From: Lycorma delicatula
Taxonomy: Eukaryota > Arthropoda > Insecta > Hemiptera > Fulgoridae
Length of the DNA: 64,000 bases
Assembly: GCF_047948215.1 (NCBI RefSeq)
Contig: NC_134455.1
Location: 348,438,491 to 348,502,490, forward strand
Reading direction: 5' to 3'
Below are positions 22,115 to 33,800 of this stretch, piece by piece. The translations under genes were made by a program, and so were the position numbers. The notes beneath the pieces are model-generated. The model made no database searches. It was not told where the DNA came from and worked only from the letters and a program-made list of their open reading frames with translations. Position 1 is the first letter of the stretch; every line of letters starts with the position of its first letter.

Positions 22115-22559
22115 AAAGCACAGGACCTGCATGGATCCAACGATTGGGGAATCTTTCATTGAAAGCTTATCGAACGCCTAGGCTAAAGTGTGCGGACGCA
22201 CCATCTTGTTGAAACATTACAGCAACGATACTTTCTTGTTCAATTTGGTCAAGTTGTGGGAAAATGTGCAAAAACATTTGGCGTAACCAACTGCTTCGTC
22301 ACCCGTTTTGGGCCGTCCGAGGGAGTTGGTTATCTCCACGATGCAAGATTCCTTAAACCACCGTCTAATCCTGTTTGCATAAGGGGAATCATTGGCAAAA
22401 ATACGCCGTAATGTCCGTTGAATAGTTATTACTGATTTAAACTCCGCTAACCACAAAACGCATCGTGCTTTCTGCTGTCACCATTGCACTGACTGACAGT
22501 GGCGCAGGGCGTTGTGCACTGTTTCGTTGTATGCGTCGGCTAGTTCTCCGGTCACGTCT

Positions 22560-23290
22560 AAAAAAAACTTTGAGTAAATTATTAATTAAAATTATAATTT
22601 AAAATCTAGTGAGTAATGATATCCTGATTATTTTACAGGTTCAATTAATACTTTCTCAAATACATAGGGAGATATGATTTTTTTTATTGCTGTAACCTTT
22701 TTCGATAACTGTATATATTTTTGGAACAGCATCTTTGAAAAACGATTTTTAAATTAAAATGTTTTAACAAACAATGGATCTTTTAACAAACAATGTATTT
22801 AAAAATGTCATTATCATAACACCTGAATAACAAAAAAGAATAAATTTAGATCGTCTTAGGTCCCACATCTTTTAACACGTTTTTTTTTTTTATTGAATAA
22901 AAGAAAATTATGAATGTAATTATAGTATTTTCTTTTTCTTTTTTTCAGGGGGTAAACTGTAGTAATAAACAATGCGCGTAATAAATTAAACACGAACATT
23001 ATAAATTAAATAAAAGAACAGATTATAAATAACAGTATTAAAAATAATATTAAATACTCGATTTTCTTTATCTTGTAAGCAAACCGCGTGGCCTTGTAAA
23101 GTCCTGAAAGACACGCGTACGTTTTGATGATTTGTTTGATATTTTCATTTGGCGCCAACCGAATCTAGTTATTTACGAATTAATCACATGATGATAGTTA
23201 TAGTTAAACATATTCTGTTGACAACTTTAACTGTTGACATAAACACTATTATAAAAATACTAGTGAGGACTAACAAACTGAGTCATCTGT
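22560..23290. other. AT-rich intronic DNA
   Basis: No gene, terminal repeat or duplicated segment recognised. A slightly GC-richer patch at about 23080-23180 has no ORF. Confidence 0.45.
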
Positions 23291-23296
23291 TCATTA

Positions 23297-23592
23297 CTTT
23301 CTTTTTTCTGTTTAGCCTCCGGTAATTACCTTTCAGATAATACTTCAAGAGATGAATGTGGAAGATATGTATGAGTGTAAATGAAATGTAGTCTTGTACA
23401 GTCTAAGTTCGACCATTCCTGAGATGTGTGGTTAATTGAAACCCAACCACCAAAGAACACCGGTATCCACGATCTAGTATTCAAATCCGGGTAAAAATAA
23501 CTGACTTTACTAGGATTTGAACGCTGGAACCCTCGACTTCAGATCAGCTGATTTGGGAAGACACGTTCACCACTAGAACAACCCGGTGGGTT
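23297..23592 (-). mobile_element. SINE S1, full-length
   Basis: Minus-strand copy from tail (CTGTTTAGCCTCCGG) to head (CAACCCGGTGGGTT). Substitutions in the palindrome region (TTCAGATCAGCTGATTT) mark it as older than the tandem pair at 21503-22114. Confidence 0.88.
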
Positions 23593-23764
23593 CACCTGTA
23601 TATTACTGCACTAACACAATCGCACGCGTGCAGTAAAATTCCACTACTACAAACAACAGCTAGAATATCTATTTTCATTACTCTCCCTCTCCTACACTAA
23701 AATAAAACACATTAGTGGATTGGACGTGGCGGCCCTATCAACCGGACTCCAAGGTCTTAACACC

Positions 23765-24041
23765 ATTTAGCCAGCGGAACCACCGTAAGGTATTACTTCA
23801 GAGGATGAATGAGGATATGTATCAATTTAAATGAAGTGTAGTCTTGTACAGTCTCAGATCGACATTCCTGAGAAATGTGGTTAATTGAAACCGAGCCACC
23901 AAAGAACACCGGTGTCCACGATCTACTATTGAAATCCGTACAAAAGTAACTGCCTTTACTAGGATTTGAACCTTAGAACTCTCGATTTCAAAATCAGCTG
24001 ATTTGCAATGACGAGTTCACCACTAGACCAACCCGGTGGGG
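23765..24041 (-). mobile_element. SINE S1, subfamily with ACCACCGTAAGG tail
   Basis: Minus-strand copy whose tail reads AGCGGAACCACCGTAAGG rather than TCCGGTAACTACCG, and whose head has TTGAACCTTAGAACTCTCG and a broken palindrome (AAATCAGCTGATTTGCAATG). The same variants recur at 34566-34740, 45415-45683, 52039-52350 and 60150-60437, so this is a distinct subfamily. Confidence 0.82.
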
Positions 24042-24239
24042 TTTGACTTAACACCTTTATTTCTTTTATTTATTTTACTTTTACAAAATTAATAATTAAT
24101 GGAGTAATCCTAATACTTATTATAATATTACTTAACTTAATCATACTTAATCATACTTAATTTAACATTGTTTTATAATACAATTTAATATTTATTACTT
24201 AACTTAATTTATATTATTTGTAAAAGATGAAAGATTAGG

Positions 24240-27200
24240 TGTCCACAAGGGTCTTGCCCGTTTTGTAGCACCATGCCTTTTCTATTAATCTTTTTAGTTA
24301 AGAGTAAGGGGACAAAAAATAAACAGTTCTATCTTTATATAGGAGAATTAGTTTTGGTTCAATTCATTATTTACTCTGGTGGAAACTTATCTTTTCTGCA
24401 GTTAAGTATAGAGAAGATCAATCGTCGTCAAATATTTAAGTATACTAATAAACCTTTCATCCAGTGCTACCCCTTAAGTTATATATGTAAAAAATCTATT
24501 ACTATGTTAAGACCAATAGTATAAAGCATTATAATTAATTATATATGTAATCATAAATCATGTAATTACATGGAACATACTTTCAGCGTCATCAATATTA
24601 ATTAGCCATCGTCTTAGTAGCTTTAAGAAAGTGTTTAGGTTCCTACTGGTCTTTATATGATTAGGAAGTATGTTATACAATCTAGGAGCAGTACTTGAAA
24701 AGAACTTCATATAACTCGTTTTATTTCCTCCGGGGATATATACATTCCTATTACTTCTAAGTTCGTGCTCGGTTATCATACTATCTCTATGACCGCTTCT
24801 GATAAAGAAAATTTTCATTACTTTATAAACATATAAATAACGTAGCGGTAATATAGACAATTCCCTAAATATTGGCAATGAATGATCCCTAGTTCCTTTT
24901 TTACTTATCATTCTAACGAATCATTTTTGAATTTTGATTATGGAATTTAAATTTATAACATAAGTTCCTCCCCAACAGCTGATGCCGTAATCTAGTCGAC
25001 TACGCATAATAGCAAAATAAAGATTTCTCATGGTTATTTTTGGGGATAGTTTGTTTAAAAAATTAAATATCCTAAGATAGCTTAATAGTTTTTGCTTTAA
25101 TAGCGCAATATGATTCTTCCAGGTTAGACCACTATCTAACACAATGCCCAAGTATTTACAAATATCACGTTGTTCAATCTCACTACATTCTAAACAGTCG
25201 GATTTATTTATCACACATTTTTTACATTTATATTTTATTGTAAGTGGCAATTTTATTTTCCCCTTTAAGCAGAAGTTGATATACAAAGTTTTTTCAACGC
25301 ACAAGATCATATAATGATTTGAAAAGCATAACCGCAGTGCGTCCAAATCTGATTGTATGTCATCAGTCCCTTCTAACCAGGTGTTGGGGACATAATACAA
25401 GGCAGAATCATCTGCAATCACATATACATTACCTTTAAGAGGGGCCGAACAGACACTATTTACATATATTATAAATAGCATAGTATGGCTCCCAATACAG
25501 ATCCTTATGGGACTCCATATTGTATCCCAGCAAAATTACTTAAACACCCTTTTATTCTCACGCACTGTCACCTGTTGATCAGATAGCTCTCAAACCAATC
25601 AAATGAAACACCTCTAATACCACTCATTCGCAGAATGCGTAGAAGGACATTGTGGTCTACACAATCAAATGCTTTTGTTATGTCTAAAAATAGACCGCTC
25701 ACACATTTCTTATAATTTATGCCCTGAAATACTTGGGTAGTAAAATTTTAAGAGTGCCTTTTCAGTATTGCTCCCAGTCATGAATCCATATTGGTTTTTA
25801 CTAAAAACAGAAGTTTTATTGAGGTACGATATTATGTTATATGTTCTTCATACATTTCTCATAGATTTTAGAGAAGATAGAGAGTAGGGATGTTGGTCTA
25901 TATTGAGTAACAGAGTTTTTATCTTCTTTTTTAAAGACTGTTATTACTACTGCTTTTTTTAAAGCGTCCGGGAATTTCCCAGATTGGAGGCTTATATTTA
26001 CAAGAAAGGTTAAGACATGTGATATATGATCTACCGCTAATTTAACCATTTTTGAACTTACTCCATCAATACCAGGGGATTTATTGTTTTTGAGATTTTT
26101 GATAATATTTTCAATCTCAGCATTAAGCTGAACGAACATTGATGACGCTTCACATTTTATATTTGCCAGGTCATTATTTGTATCATTACAACCTTTGTTT
26201 AATTGTTTACGTAAGTCACTTATAACATTTATGAAATAATCGTTAAATATGAAATAAATCGTCCCACTCCTTTTTAGAATTTCCTTTACATCTGTCAAAC
26301 ATGTTATCATAGTATTTTTGCTTAGCCGATGTAATCTTAATTTTAAGTTTATTCCTATATGTTTTATAATGTTTAATTAAATCTAAGTTATTAGGATGGC
26401 TATTGTTTTTTGTTTTTTTTTTTTGTATAATAAATTGCGTATTGATATCATTTCACACAGTTTATCTGTTATCCATGGTTTTAATTTTTTGAATTGCTTA
26501 CCCTGTATGACTAATTGTGTTTTAGATCCGCTTATAATCTCAGTAAATTTTTTAATGAAAATATCAAAACCTGCCGACGCATCGTTATGCATATAAACAT
26601 CCCGCCAGTCTACTTTAGCGATAAGGGAAGTGAATTTATCATAACAATTTTAATAGCATTCATATTATTCTCATTTTTAATAGTATTGGAATGCGTCACA
26701 TTAGAGATATACGATATCCCGACGCATATACGACTATGATCTGTTATCTGCAAATGACTCACAGTTGAAACTATTTTATAATTATTTTTATTTGCTATTC
26801 TTGACAATAAGTGATCAATGCTTCTTCCACTTGTAAGTCGTGTGGGTTCATTGACTAATGATTCAAATCCATGGCAGTTATAAGGAGTTTTATACTCATC
26901 TATTAAGTGGGATTAGGAAAGTAGGTTTAAGTTAAAGTCACCAATTATTATGCAGTTATTAGAATTAATTTTAGACAGCACACCATTAAATTCATTTAAG
27001 AAGTGCCTCTTATCCTTACTATGTAACCTATATTGCGCAAGTATTGTATATTCAATATTCAAGTGCACTAGGTCAATAAGAATCGCATCAGATGCAGACA
27101 GAGATAAAGAAACCCTTCAGTAGTTCAATTTAGAATTGATATAAACAATTATTCCACCTGATCTAAAACCTTCATTGCAATTAGCTATCATATCATAATT

Positions 27201-27420
27201 TTTTATTTCGTATAAAGATACTTCATTTGACATTATCCAAATTTCCGATAAAACAATTAAATCTGGCACGTTTTTAAATTTAGATAAATTAACTAATAAT
27301 TCATCAAAGTTCTCTCGCAGACTACTAATGTTTTGATGCAGAATTTTAAATTCACAGTTCATTAATTTATTAAAATCGATAGAGATCATTAGAAATAATA
27401 AGAATTTATTTTAACATAAA
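24240..27420 (-). pseudogene. CR1/Jockey-like LINE, degraded ORF2
   Basis: Minus-strand fragments in order: endonuclease N-terminus (27389-27117; LHQNISSLRENFDEL, then PDLIVLSEIWI), linker (26592-26383), RT fingers (26310-25837; KSPGIDGVSSKMVK, then YRPTSLLSIFSKIYEK), a frame with FLDITKAFDCVDH (about 25690), GVP-stop-GSVLG (about 25510, the stop replacing Gln), YVIADDSALYY carrying the catalytic DD (about 25420), YLGIVLDSGLTW, and a C-terminal domain (24911-24558; APRLYNILPNHIKTSRNL). Several stops and frameshifts inactivate it, but all RT motifs can still be traced. The 3' part to about 24240 is non-coding. Clade assignment is by motif flavour only. Confidence 0.85.
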
Positions 27421-27430
27421 TAAGTGTGCT

Positions 27431-27660
27431 TACGGTAATTTGTTTAAGTCCTCTTCATTCCTAATCTGTACAACTTTGTCTTTTTCATTCTTCCGCATAA
27501 GTATTTTCCCATCTCGTAGCCAGATGTACTTGTAACCTTTAGACTTTTTTGCCTGCCGAGCGTGCGCATATAGCCGTCTCCTAACACCTCTAGACTATTA
27601 TCTGTGGGACCGCTTGAAATCGCGAGTAAATGAATAAATGTGTAATACAAGGTAAGAGTT
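27431..27660 (-). pseudogene. LINE ORF1 C-terminal remnant
   Basis: Reading the minus strand upstream of the LINE endonuclease gives GYKYIWLRDGKILMRKNEKD, then VVQIRNEEDLNKLP and a stop TAA at 27433-27431. This recalls the conserved C-terminus (WxRDGKxxxR...I...EDL) of ORF1 proteins of insect CR1/Jockey-like LINEs. It lies about 40 bp before the ORF2 start, as expected in a LINE. Upstream of about 27540 the frame is lost. Confidence 0.6.
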
Positions 27661-28480
27661 AGTAATTGAAGTTTTCAGTGCGGTACAACTAACACCAAAC
27701 AACTCTGTTGAAAGACGAAAAGCCACCGTAAATATCAATAGGACAGTGCTAGTGCTATAAGTGTTGCGGTGGACGTTTTTATAATTTTATTTAATCGTTT
27801 GTTTGTTACCTTATTTAAATAGTTAATTTTTTTTTTTTTTGTAATATTGAAAAAGTTTCGTTTCGTTATCTAAAATCTTCCACACGTTGATTTTTTTTAA
27901 TAAACGTTGAAATTCGTACGTTTGTGTTTAGTTTCTGTGGACTATTCATACCATTTTACTTTGAATTAAGTTCTCTACAAATTTGGTTTAAAACTTTTAT
28001 ATATTTAGTATCCATTTAGTAAAGTTATTTTACACGAAATAAAAAACAATGTGTTTTTTCGACCCCAATTTTTTGTCTTTTACTCCAGATTTCTTGAAAA
28101 GTCTACTAAAAATGCGTTCTAGATCGTTTTTTTTTCAATTTTTCTGATCAGATTTCATATAAAACCACTAAATTTGGAATTAAGGAGTAAATTCCCAAAA
28201 ACTACTCTCGCTTAATTTTACGGAAGTTAAAGAAATCAGGGCGGAATCTTTCGTTAAATGAAATTCGCTAACGAATCATTTCCTAACCTATATTTATATG
28301 AACTCTTTTTTTTATTTTCACCTAGTAGAAGATGTCATAAAAGTTTTTTTTCATTCCAGAATCTTCTGTACACTTATTTCTTTTTTTTTTTTAGGGCGAA
28401 AAACGGTTGAACGTTATCATCGCCCGGATTTTTATTTTATTTTTTATTTTATTATTTTTTTTTTAAATAAATAAAAGTAA
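27660..28480. other. Intronic DNA, possible LINE 5' region and an old repeat
   Basis: The first part may be decayed ORF1 or 5' UTR of the adjacent LINE. The interval 28060-28400 shares loose similarity (GGGCGGAATCTTTCG-type, then AACGAATC, ATGAA and AAGA(A)T) with 8280-8440 and 52550-52670. No ORF of note. Confidence 0.35.
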
Positions 28481-28489
28481 TTAAAGCTG

Positions 28490-30460
28490 TTAGAAAAAAT
28501 TAAAACTTAAAACTACTATCACAGGAAACAACATCCGGAATGGGTGTAAAAGGCCTATTCTCGGATAACAAAAGACTAAAAAAAAACACTAACATGTAAC
28601 TTAAAACTACGTTAAAAACTAACATATTAAAAATAAATAAAACTTAAAACTAAAAAAGGAGATAAAACTTAAAACTATTATGTTTAAAGTCTTACAACTA
28701 ATATCACAAAAATCTTACAACTAATATCACAGACGAATTTGTAAAACATAAAAAAAAATATGAATATATATATATATATATAAAATTTGACAAATTCCGA
28801 TAGGGAGTGTAAAAGGCTCGCTACTCGGATAACAAAAACAATACATAGGACTAAAGTAATTAAATTTTTGTTATGTTAAATTTTTTGTATTAACCCTATA
28901 CGCAAAAACAGAAACATCCGGTTTAAAACCTCTTTATCATTACACAAGATGTTTCTGGGTAGTTTAGATTTACAGCGCAATGCCGCATAACATATGGAGT
29001 CCACGAGTATATGGCGCATAGTCACGCGGCTGTTGCATCGTGCGCATAGAGGTGCTTGTCCTCTTCTCAACAGGTACTCGTGTGTGACCCTCGTGTGTCC
29101 TATTCGCAATCGACAGAGAACTACTTTCTCACGCCGGGGATTTCTGTATGAGGAGTCCCATGGTAACACAGAATCTTTAATCTGACGGAGTTTATTATCA
29201 ACGGTAGCCGTCCAGTCACCTTGCCACCTTGCTCTTAGTGATTGTTTTACATAGTTAATAAAATCATAAGTAGCAACTCGGGTGGTGAAAGGAGGCTGGT
29301 TACATGCTTCTTTGGCAGCGGAATCTGCATGTTCATTAGCTGGAATCCCTACGTGGCTAGGGACCCAGCAAAAACTTACTTCTGTGTTGCGATTATTCAA
29401 CTCAGCGATTACGTAATAAATTTCAATGACGATAGGATGTTTGGAATAAAAGTTCTTTAAGGCTTGGAGAGCACTACACGAATCACTGCAAATAAGAATT
29501 TTTCTATATTTAGGGTTAATGATGTTTAGAGCCTTATTTATAGCGTATAGTTCAGCGGTAAACACACTCGTAATACCGGGTAGACCAAACATATAAGTTC
29601 TTTCATTGACAACAAATGCACAGCCAACTGTATCGTTTTGTTTCGATCCATCAGTGTATACAACCGCGTCTGGTTTCATCTTGGAGAGAACACACTAAAA
29701 CATTTGCTGGAAGACAATAGGTAGTGTTGATTGTTTATTGTACGTCGTAAGGTCAAAAGTTAAATTTATAAGGTTTATTCTCCACGGAGGATATGAGCAA
29801 GAATACGTAGGAAAGAATGACGGTGTGTCAACATTTATATGCTGCAGCAGACGCCACATACGGACACCTACAGGTGCAGTACGACGTGGATGGTCCTCAT
29901 ACTTTCCTAGATTAGGATTTCTAAAGACTGAGTCCAGAGCCGGGTGATTTGGCTGTCCTCTGAGACGAGCAAAATAAGATAATAAAAGCTGGTCTCGTCT
30001 ATCCCAAAGTGATGGTTCACCACAGTCTACAAGTAAGCTTGCGACAGGACTTGATCTAAACGCGCCTGTGGCAAGCCGAAGGAAAGCATGATGTACACTA
30101 TCCAGAATTTTAACCACGGTTTGACGAGCTGAAGAGTAGGCGACACAACCATAATCTAAACGGGAGCGAACAAAGGAATAGTAGAAACGTATCATACATG
30201 ACCTATCGGCTCCCCAGTTGGTGTTAGTAAGGACTCGCATCATATCTAGAAGTTTGGAACATTTTGTTTTCAATTCTTTTAAATGTTTGACCCAAGTAAG
30301 ACGGCTATCAAAAAATAAACCTAAAAACTTGACGTAAGTAGAGATAGTAATAATCTCTCCGTTCAGAAAAACTTGCGGGATAGAAGGGTTTCGTAGGCGA
30401 GAAAAAACTACACAATTTGTTTTTTCGGCTGAAAATGTGAAACCAGTACACTGAACACTT
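28490..30460 (-). mobile_element. 5'-truncated I-type LINE with RNase H domain
   Basis: The element runs on the minus strand from the RT thumb (about 30460) through RNase H to a 3' UTR with two related segments (TTTGTTATCCGAG at about 28830 and 28560) and repeated ACTAATATCACA words. The endonuclease and RT catalytic motifs are absent by truncation. The presence of RNase H after RT points to the I group of LINEs (I, Nimb, Loner and relatives). Confidence 0.85.
28876..30440 (-). pseudogene. LINE ORF2 C-terminal half: RT thumb plus RNase H, one stop codon
   Basis: From about 30440 the frame reads FSAEKTNCVVFSRLRNP, then FLGLFFDSRLTWVKHLKELK, RSRLDYGCVAYSSA and a long connection region. A single TAG at about 29687-29689 separates this from KMKPDAVVYTDGSK, in the same frame. 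The RNase H domain keeps the D-E-D-D set: YTDGSK, TAELYAI, CSDSCSAL and HADSAAKEA, with WVPSHVGIPANEHAD. A C-terminal CxxC...H zinc-knuckle-like motif has Ser where the last Cys is expected. The frame is otherwise open for over 500 codons, so inactivation looks recent apart from the truncation. Confidence 0.87.
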
Positions 30461-30464
30461 ATGA

Positions 30465-30868
30465 TTATATATATAAAACCATCAATGAAAACCTTCTCGG
30501 TTGTTTGTTATAATTACAATGCATATTTTATTATATAAATCTTCAGGTAACAACCATTCTACAATATTATTTTAAAAACATAAATAAAAAAATAATAACA
30601 CGACGTTTAACACCCGCAATATTTTAAAAAAGCGTTTGGAGGCTCATAGGTACCGGAAACATGAGGTTACATACAGCCTTATCCGACATGAAAAATAAAA
30701 TAAACACAATTTTAATTATGAGCAGGAAATATTTTAGATTATGATGTAAATAATACAAAAAAGTCGATACTTGAAATGATTCATATTATCAAATATAAAA
30801 ATTCTGTTAACAACGGAACAGGTATAAAGGGTTAAGTGAAGTGTATGCTAGTATAATCTAATATATTT
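30465..30868. other. AT-rich intronic DNA between two LINEs
   Basis: No ORF, repeat copy or terminal structure recognised. Confidence 0.45.
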
Positions 30869-30869
30869 G

Positions 30870-33800
30870 ACCTCCTCTATGAATCATGAGACCTTGCCGT
30901 TGGTGAGGGGGCTTGAGTGCTCAGGGATACAGAGTAGCTGGACCGAAGGTGCAACCATATCGGAGAGGTATCTGTTGAGAGCCAGACTAAGGAATGATTC
31001 CTGAAAGAGGGCAGCAGCTCTTTCAGTAGTTGTTAGGGGCGTAAGTCATAATGACTTAAACGGCCATATCAACATCACTCAGTCCTTTGAGTACTGCGCA
31101 GCTGAAAGCAATGGAAAACTACAGCTGTTTTTTTTTCCAAGAAAATGTGGCTCTGCATTTTCAAAAGCAATAATGGAGGCGCCTTCCTTGGTAAAATATT
31201 CCGGAGGTAAAATAGTCCCCCGTTCGGATCTCCGGGTGGGGACTACTAAGGAAGGGGTCACCAGAAAAGTAAAAAATAACATTCTACGAGTCGGAGCGTG
31301 GAATGTTAGAAGCTTAAAAAAGGTTGGTAGGCTAGAGAATTTAAAAAGGGAAATGGATAGGGTAAACGTGGATATAGTAGGAATTAGTGAGGTTCGGTGG
31401 GAAGAGGAAGGCGACTTTTGGTCGGGTGACTTTAGAGTAATTAACTCAGCGTCAAATAATGGGCAGGCAGGAGTAGGTTTCGTGATGAACAAGAAAATAG
31501 GGAGGAGAGTGGAGTATTTAAAGACGCATAGCAATAGGGTCATTGTAATAAGGATAAATTCAAAACCTAAACCGACAACGATTGTTAACGTCTATATGCC
31601 TACAAGCGCCCATGATGATGATGAGGTAGAATGTATATACGAAGAGATTGATGAAGCAATTCAACACGTAAAAGGAGATGAAAATTTAATAATAGTTGGA
31701 GATTGGAATGCAAGCATTGGAAAAGGCAAGGAAGGAAATATAGTGGGTGAATACGGGCTGGGCAAAAGGAATGAAAGAGGGGACCGACTTATAGAGTTTT
31801 GCACGAAGTATAATTTAGTAATTGCCAACACCCAATTTAAAAATCATAATAGAAGGATATACATTTGGAAAAAGCCAGGCGATACTGCAAGGTATCAGAT
31901 AGATTATATCATGGTTAAGCAAAGATTTAGAAATCAACTCGTGGACTGCAAAACTTACCCTGGAGCAGACATTGATAGCGACCATAATTTGGTGATAATG
32001 AAATGTAGATTGGGGTTTAAAAACCTGAAGAAAAGGTGTCAGATGAATCGGTGGAATTTAGAGAAGCTTGAGGAAGAGGAGGTAAAGAAGATTTTTGAGG
32101 AGGACATCGCAAGAGGTCTGAGTAAAAAAGATAAGATAGAAAATGTAGAAGAAGAATGGGAGAATGTTAAAAAGGAAATTCTTAAATCAGCAGAAGCAAA
32201 CTTAGGCGGAATAAAGAGAACTGGTAGAAAACCTTGGGTTTCAGACGATATATTGCAGCTGATGGATGAACGTAGAAAATATAAGAATGCTAGTGATGAA
32301 GAAAGTAAAAGGAACTATCGGCAATTAAGAAATGCTATAAACAGGAAGTGCAAACTGGCGAAAGAAGAGTGGATTAAAGAAAAGTGTTCAGAAGTGGAAA
32401 GAGAAATGAACATTGGTAAAATAGACGGAGCATACAGGAAAGTTAAGGAAAATTTTGGGGTACATAAATTAAAATCTAATAATGTGTTAAACAAAGATGG
32501 TACACCTATATATAATACGAAAGGTAAAGTCGATAGATGGGTGGAATATATTGAAGAGTTATACGCAGGAAATGAATTAGAAAATGGTTTTATAGAGGAA
32601 GAAGAGGAAGTTGAGGAGGATGAAATGGGAGAAACAATACTGAGATCTGAATTTAAGAGAGCATTAAAAGATTTAAATGGCAGAAAGGCTCCTGGAATAG
32701 ATGGAATACCTGTAGAATTACTGCGCAGTGCAGGGGAGGAGGCGATTGATAGATTATACAAACTGGTGTGTAATATTTCTGAAAAAGGGGAATTTCCGTC
32801 AGACTTCAAAAAAAGTGTTATGGTAATGATACCAAAGAAATCAGGGGCAGATAAATGTGAAGAATACAGAACAATTAGTTTAACTAGTCATGCATCAAAA
32901 ATCTTAACTAGAATTCTATACAGAAGAATTGAGAGGAGAGTGGAGGAAGTGTTAGGAGAAGACCAATTTGGTTTCAGGAAAAGTATAGGGACAAGGGAAG
33001 CAATTTTAGGCATCAGATTAATAGTAGAAGGAAGATTAAAGAAAAACAAACCAACATACTTGGCGTTTATAGACCTAGAAAAGGCATTCGATAACGTAGA
33101 CTGGAATAAAATGTTCAGCATTTTAAAAAAATTAGGGTTCAAATACAGAGATAGAAGAACAATTGCTAACATGTACAGGAACCAAACAGCAACAGTAGCA
33201 ATTGAAGAACATAAGAAAGAAGCCATAATAAGAAAGGGAGTCCGACAAGGATGTTCTCTATCTCCATTACTTTTTAATCTTTACATGGAACTAGCAGTTA
33301 ATGATGTTAAAGAACAATTTAGATTCGGAGTAACAGTACAAGGTGAAAAGATAAAGATGCTACGATTTGCTGATGATATAGTAATTCTAGCCGAGAATAA
33401 AAAGGATTTAGAAGAAACAATGAACGGCATAGATGAAGTCCTACGCAAGAACTATCGCATGAAAATAAACAAGAACAAAACAAAAGTAATGAAATGTAGT
33501 AGAAATAACAAAGATGGACCACTGAATGTGAAAATAGGAGGAGAAAAGATTATGGAGGTAGAAGAATTTTGTTATTTGGGAAGTAGAATTACTAAAGATG
33601 GACGAAGCAGGAGCGATATAAAATGCCGAATAGCACAAGCTAAACGAGCCTTCAGTAAGAAATATAAGTTGTTTACATCAAAAATTAATTTAAATGTCAG
33701 GAAAAGATTTTTGAAAGTGTATGTTTGGAGTGTCGCTTTAAATGGAAGTGAAACTTGGACAATCGGAGTATCTGAGAAGAAAAGATTAGAAGCTTTTGAA

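Larger units (their letters stand above)
21250..22530 (-). pseudogene. Degraded mariner-like transposase carrying two tandem SINEs
   Basis: Minus-strand fragments give an N-terminal HTH (from about 22460: WLAEFKSV, then RRWFKE and GRPKTGDEAV), HIFPQLDQIEQES followed by FQQDGASAHF (second catalytic Asp, about 22200-22270), and, across the SINE pair, a decayed WPPRSPDLTP-type region at 21440-21490, then YVKNIVYSEKIREVQHL (about 21400) and a DYRL-type C-terminus. The stretch between the HTH and HIFPQL is deleted, removing the first Asp. The SINE dimer at 21503-22114 splits the region just before the third Asp. No terminal repeats were identified. Confidence 0.78.

Noticed and set aside
24273..24524. 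Plus-strand 83-codon ORF
   Set aside because: Lies in the 3' region of a minus-strand LINE; no recognisable protein.
31079..31543. 154-codon minus-strand ORF and other antisense ORFs within 31079-34122
   Set aside because: Shadows of the RTE ORF on the opposite strand.
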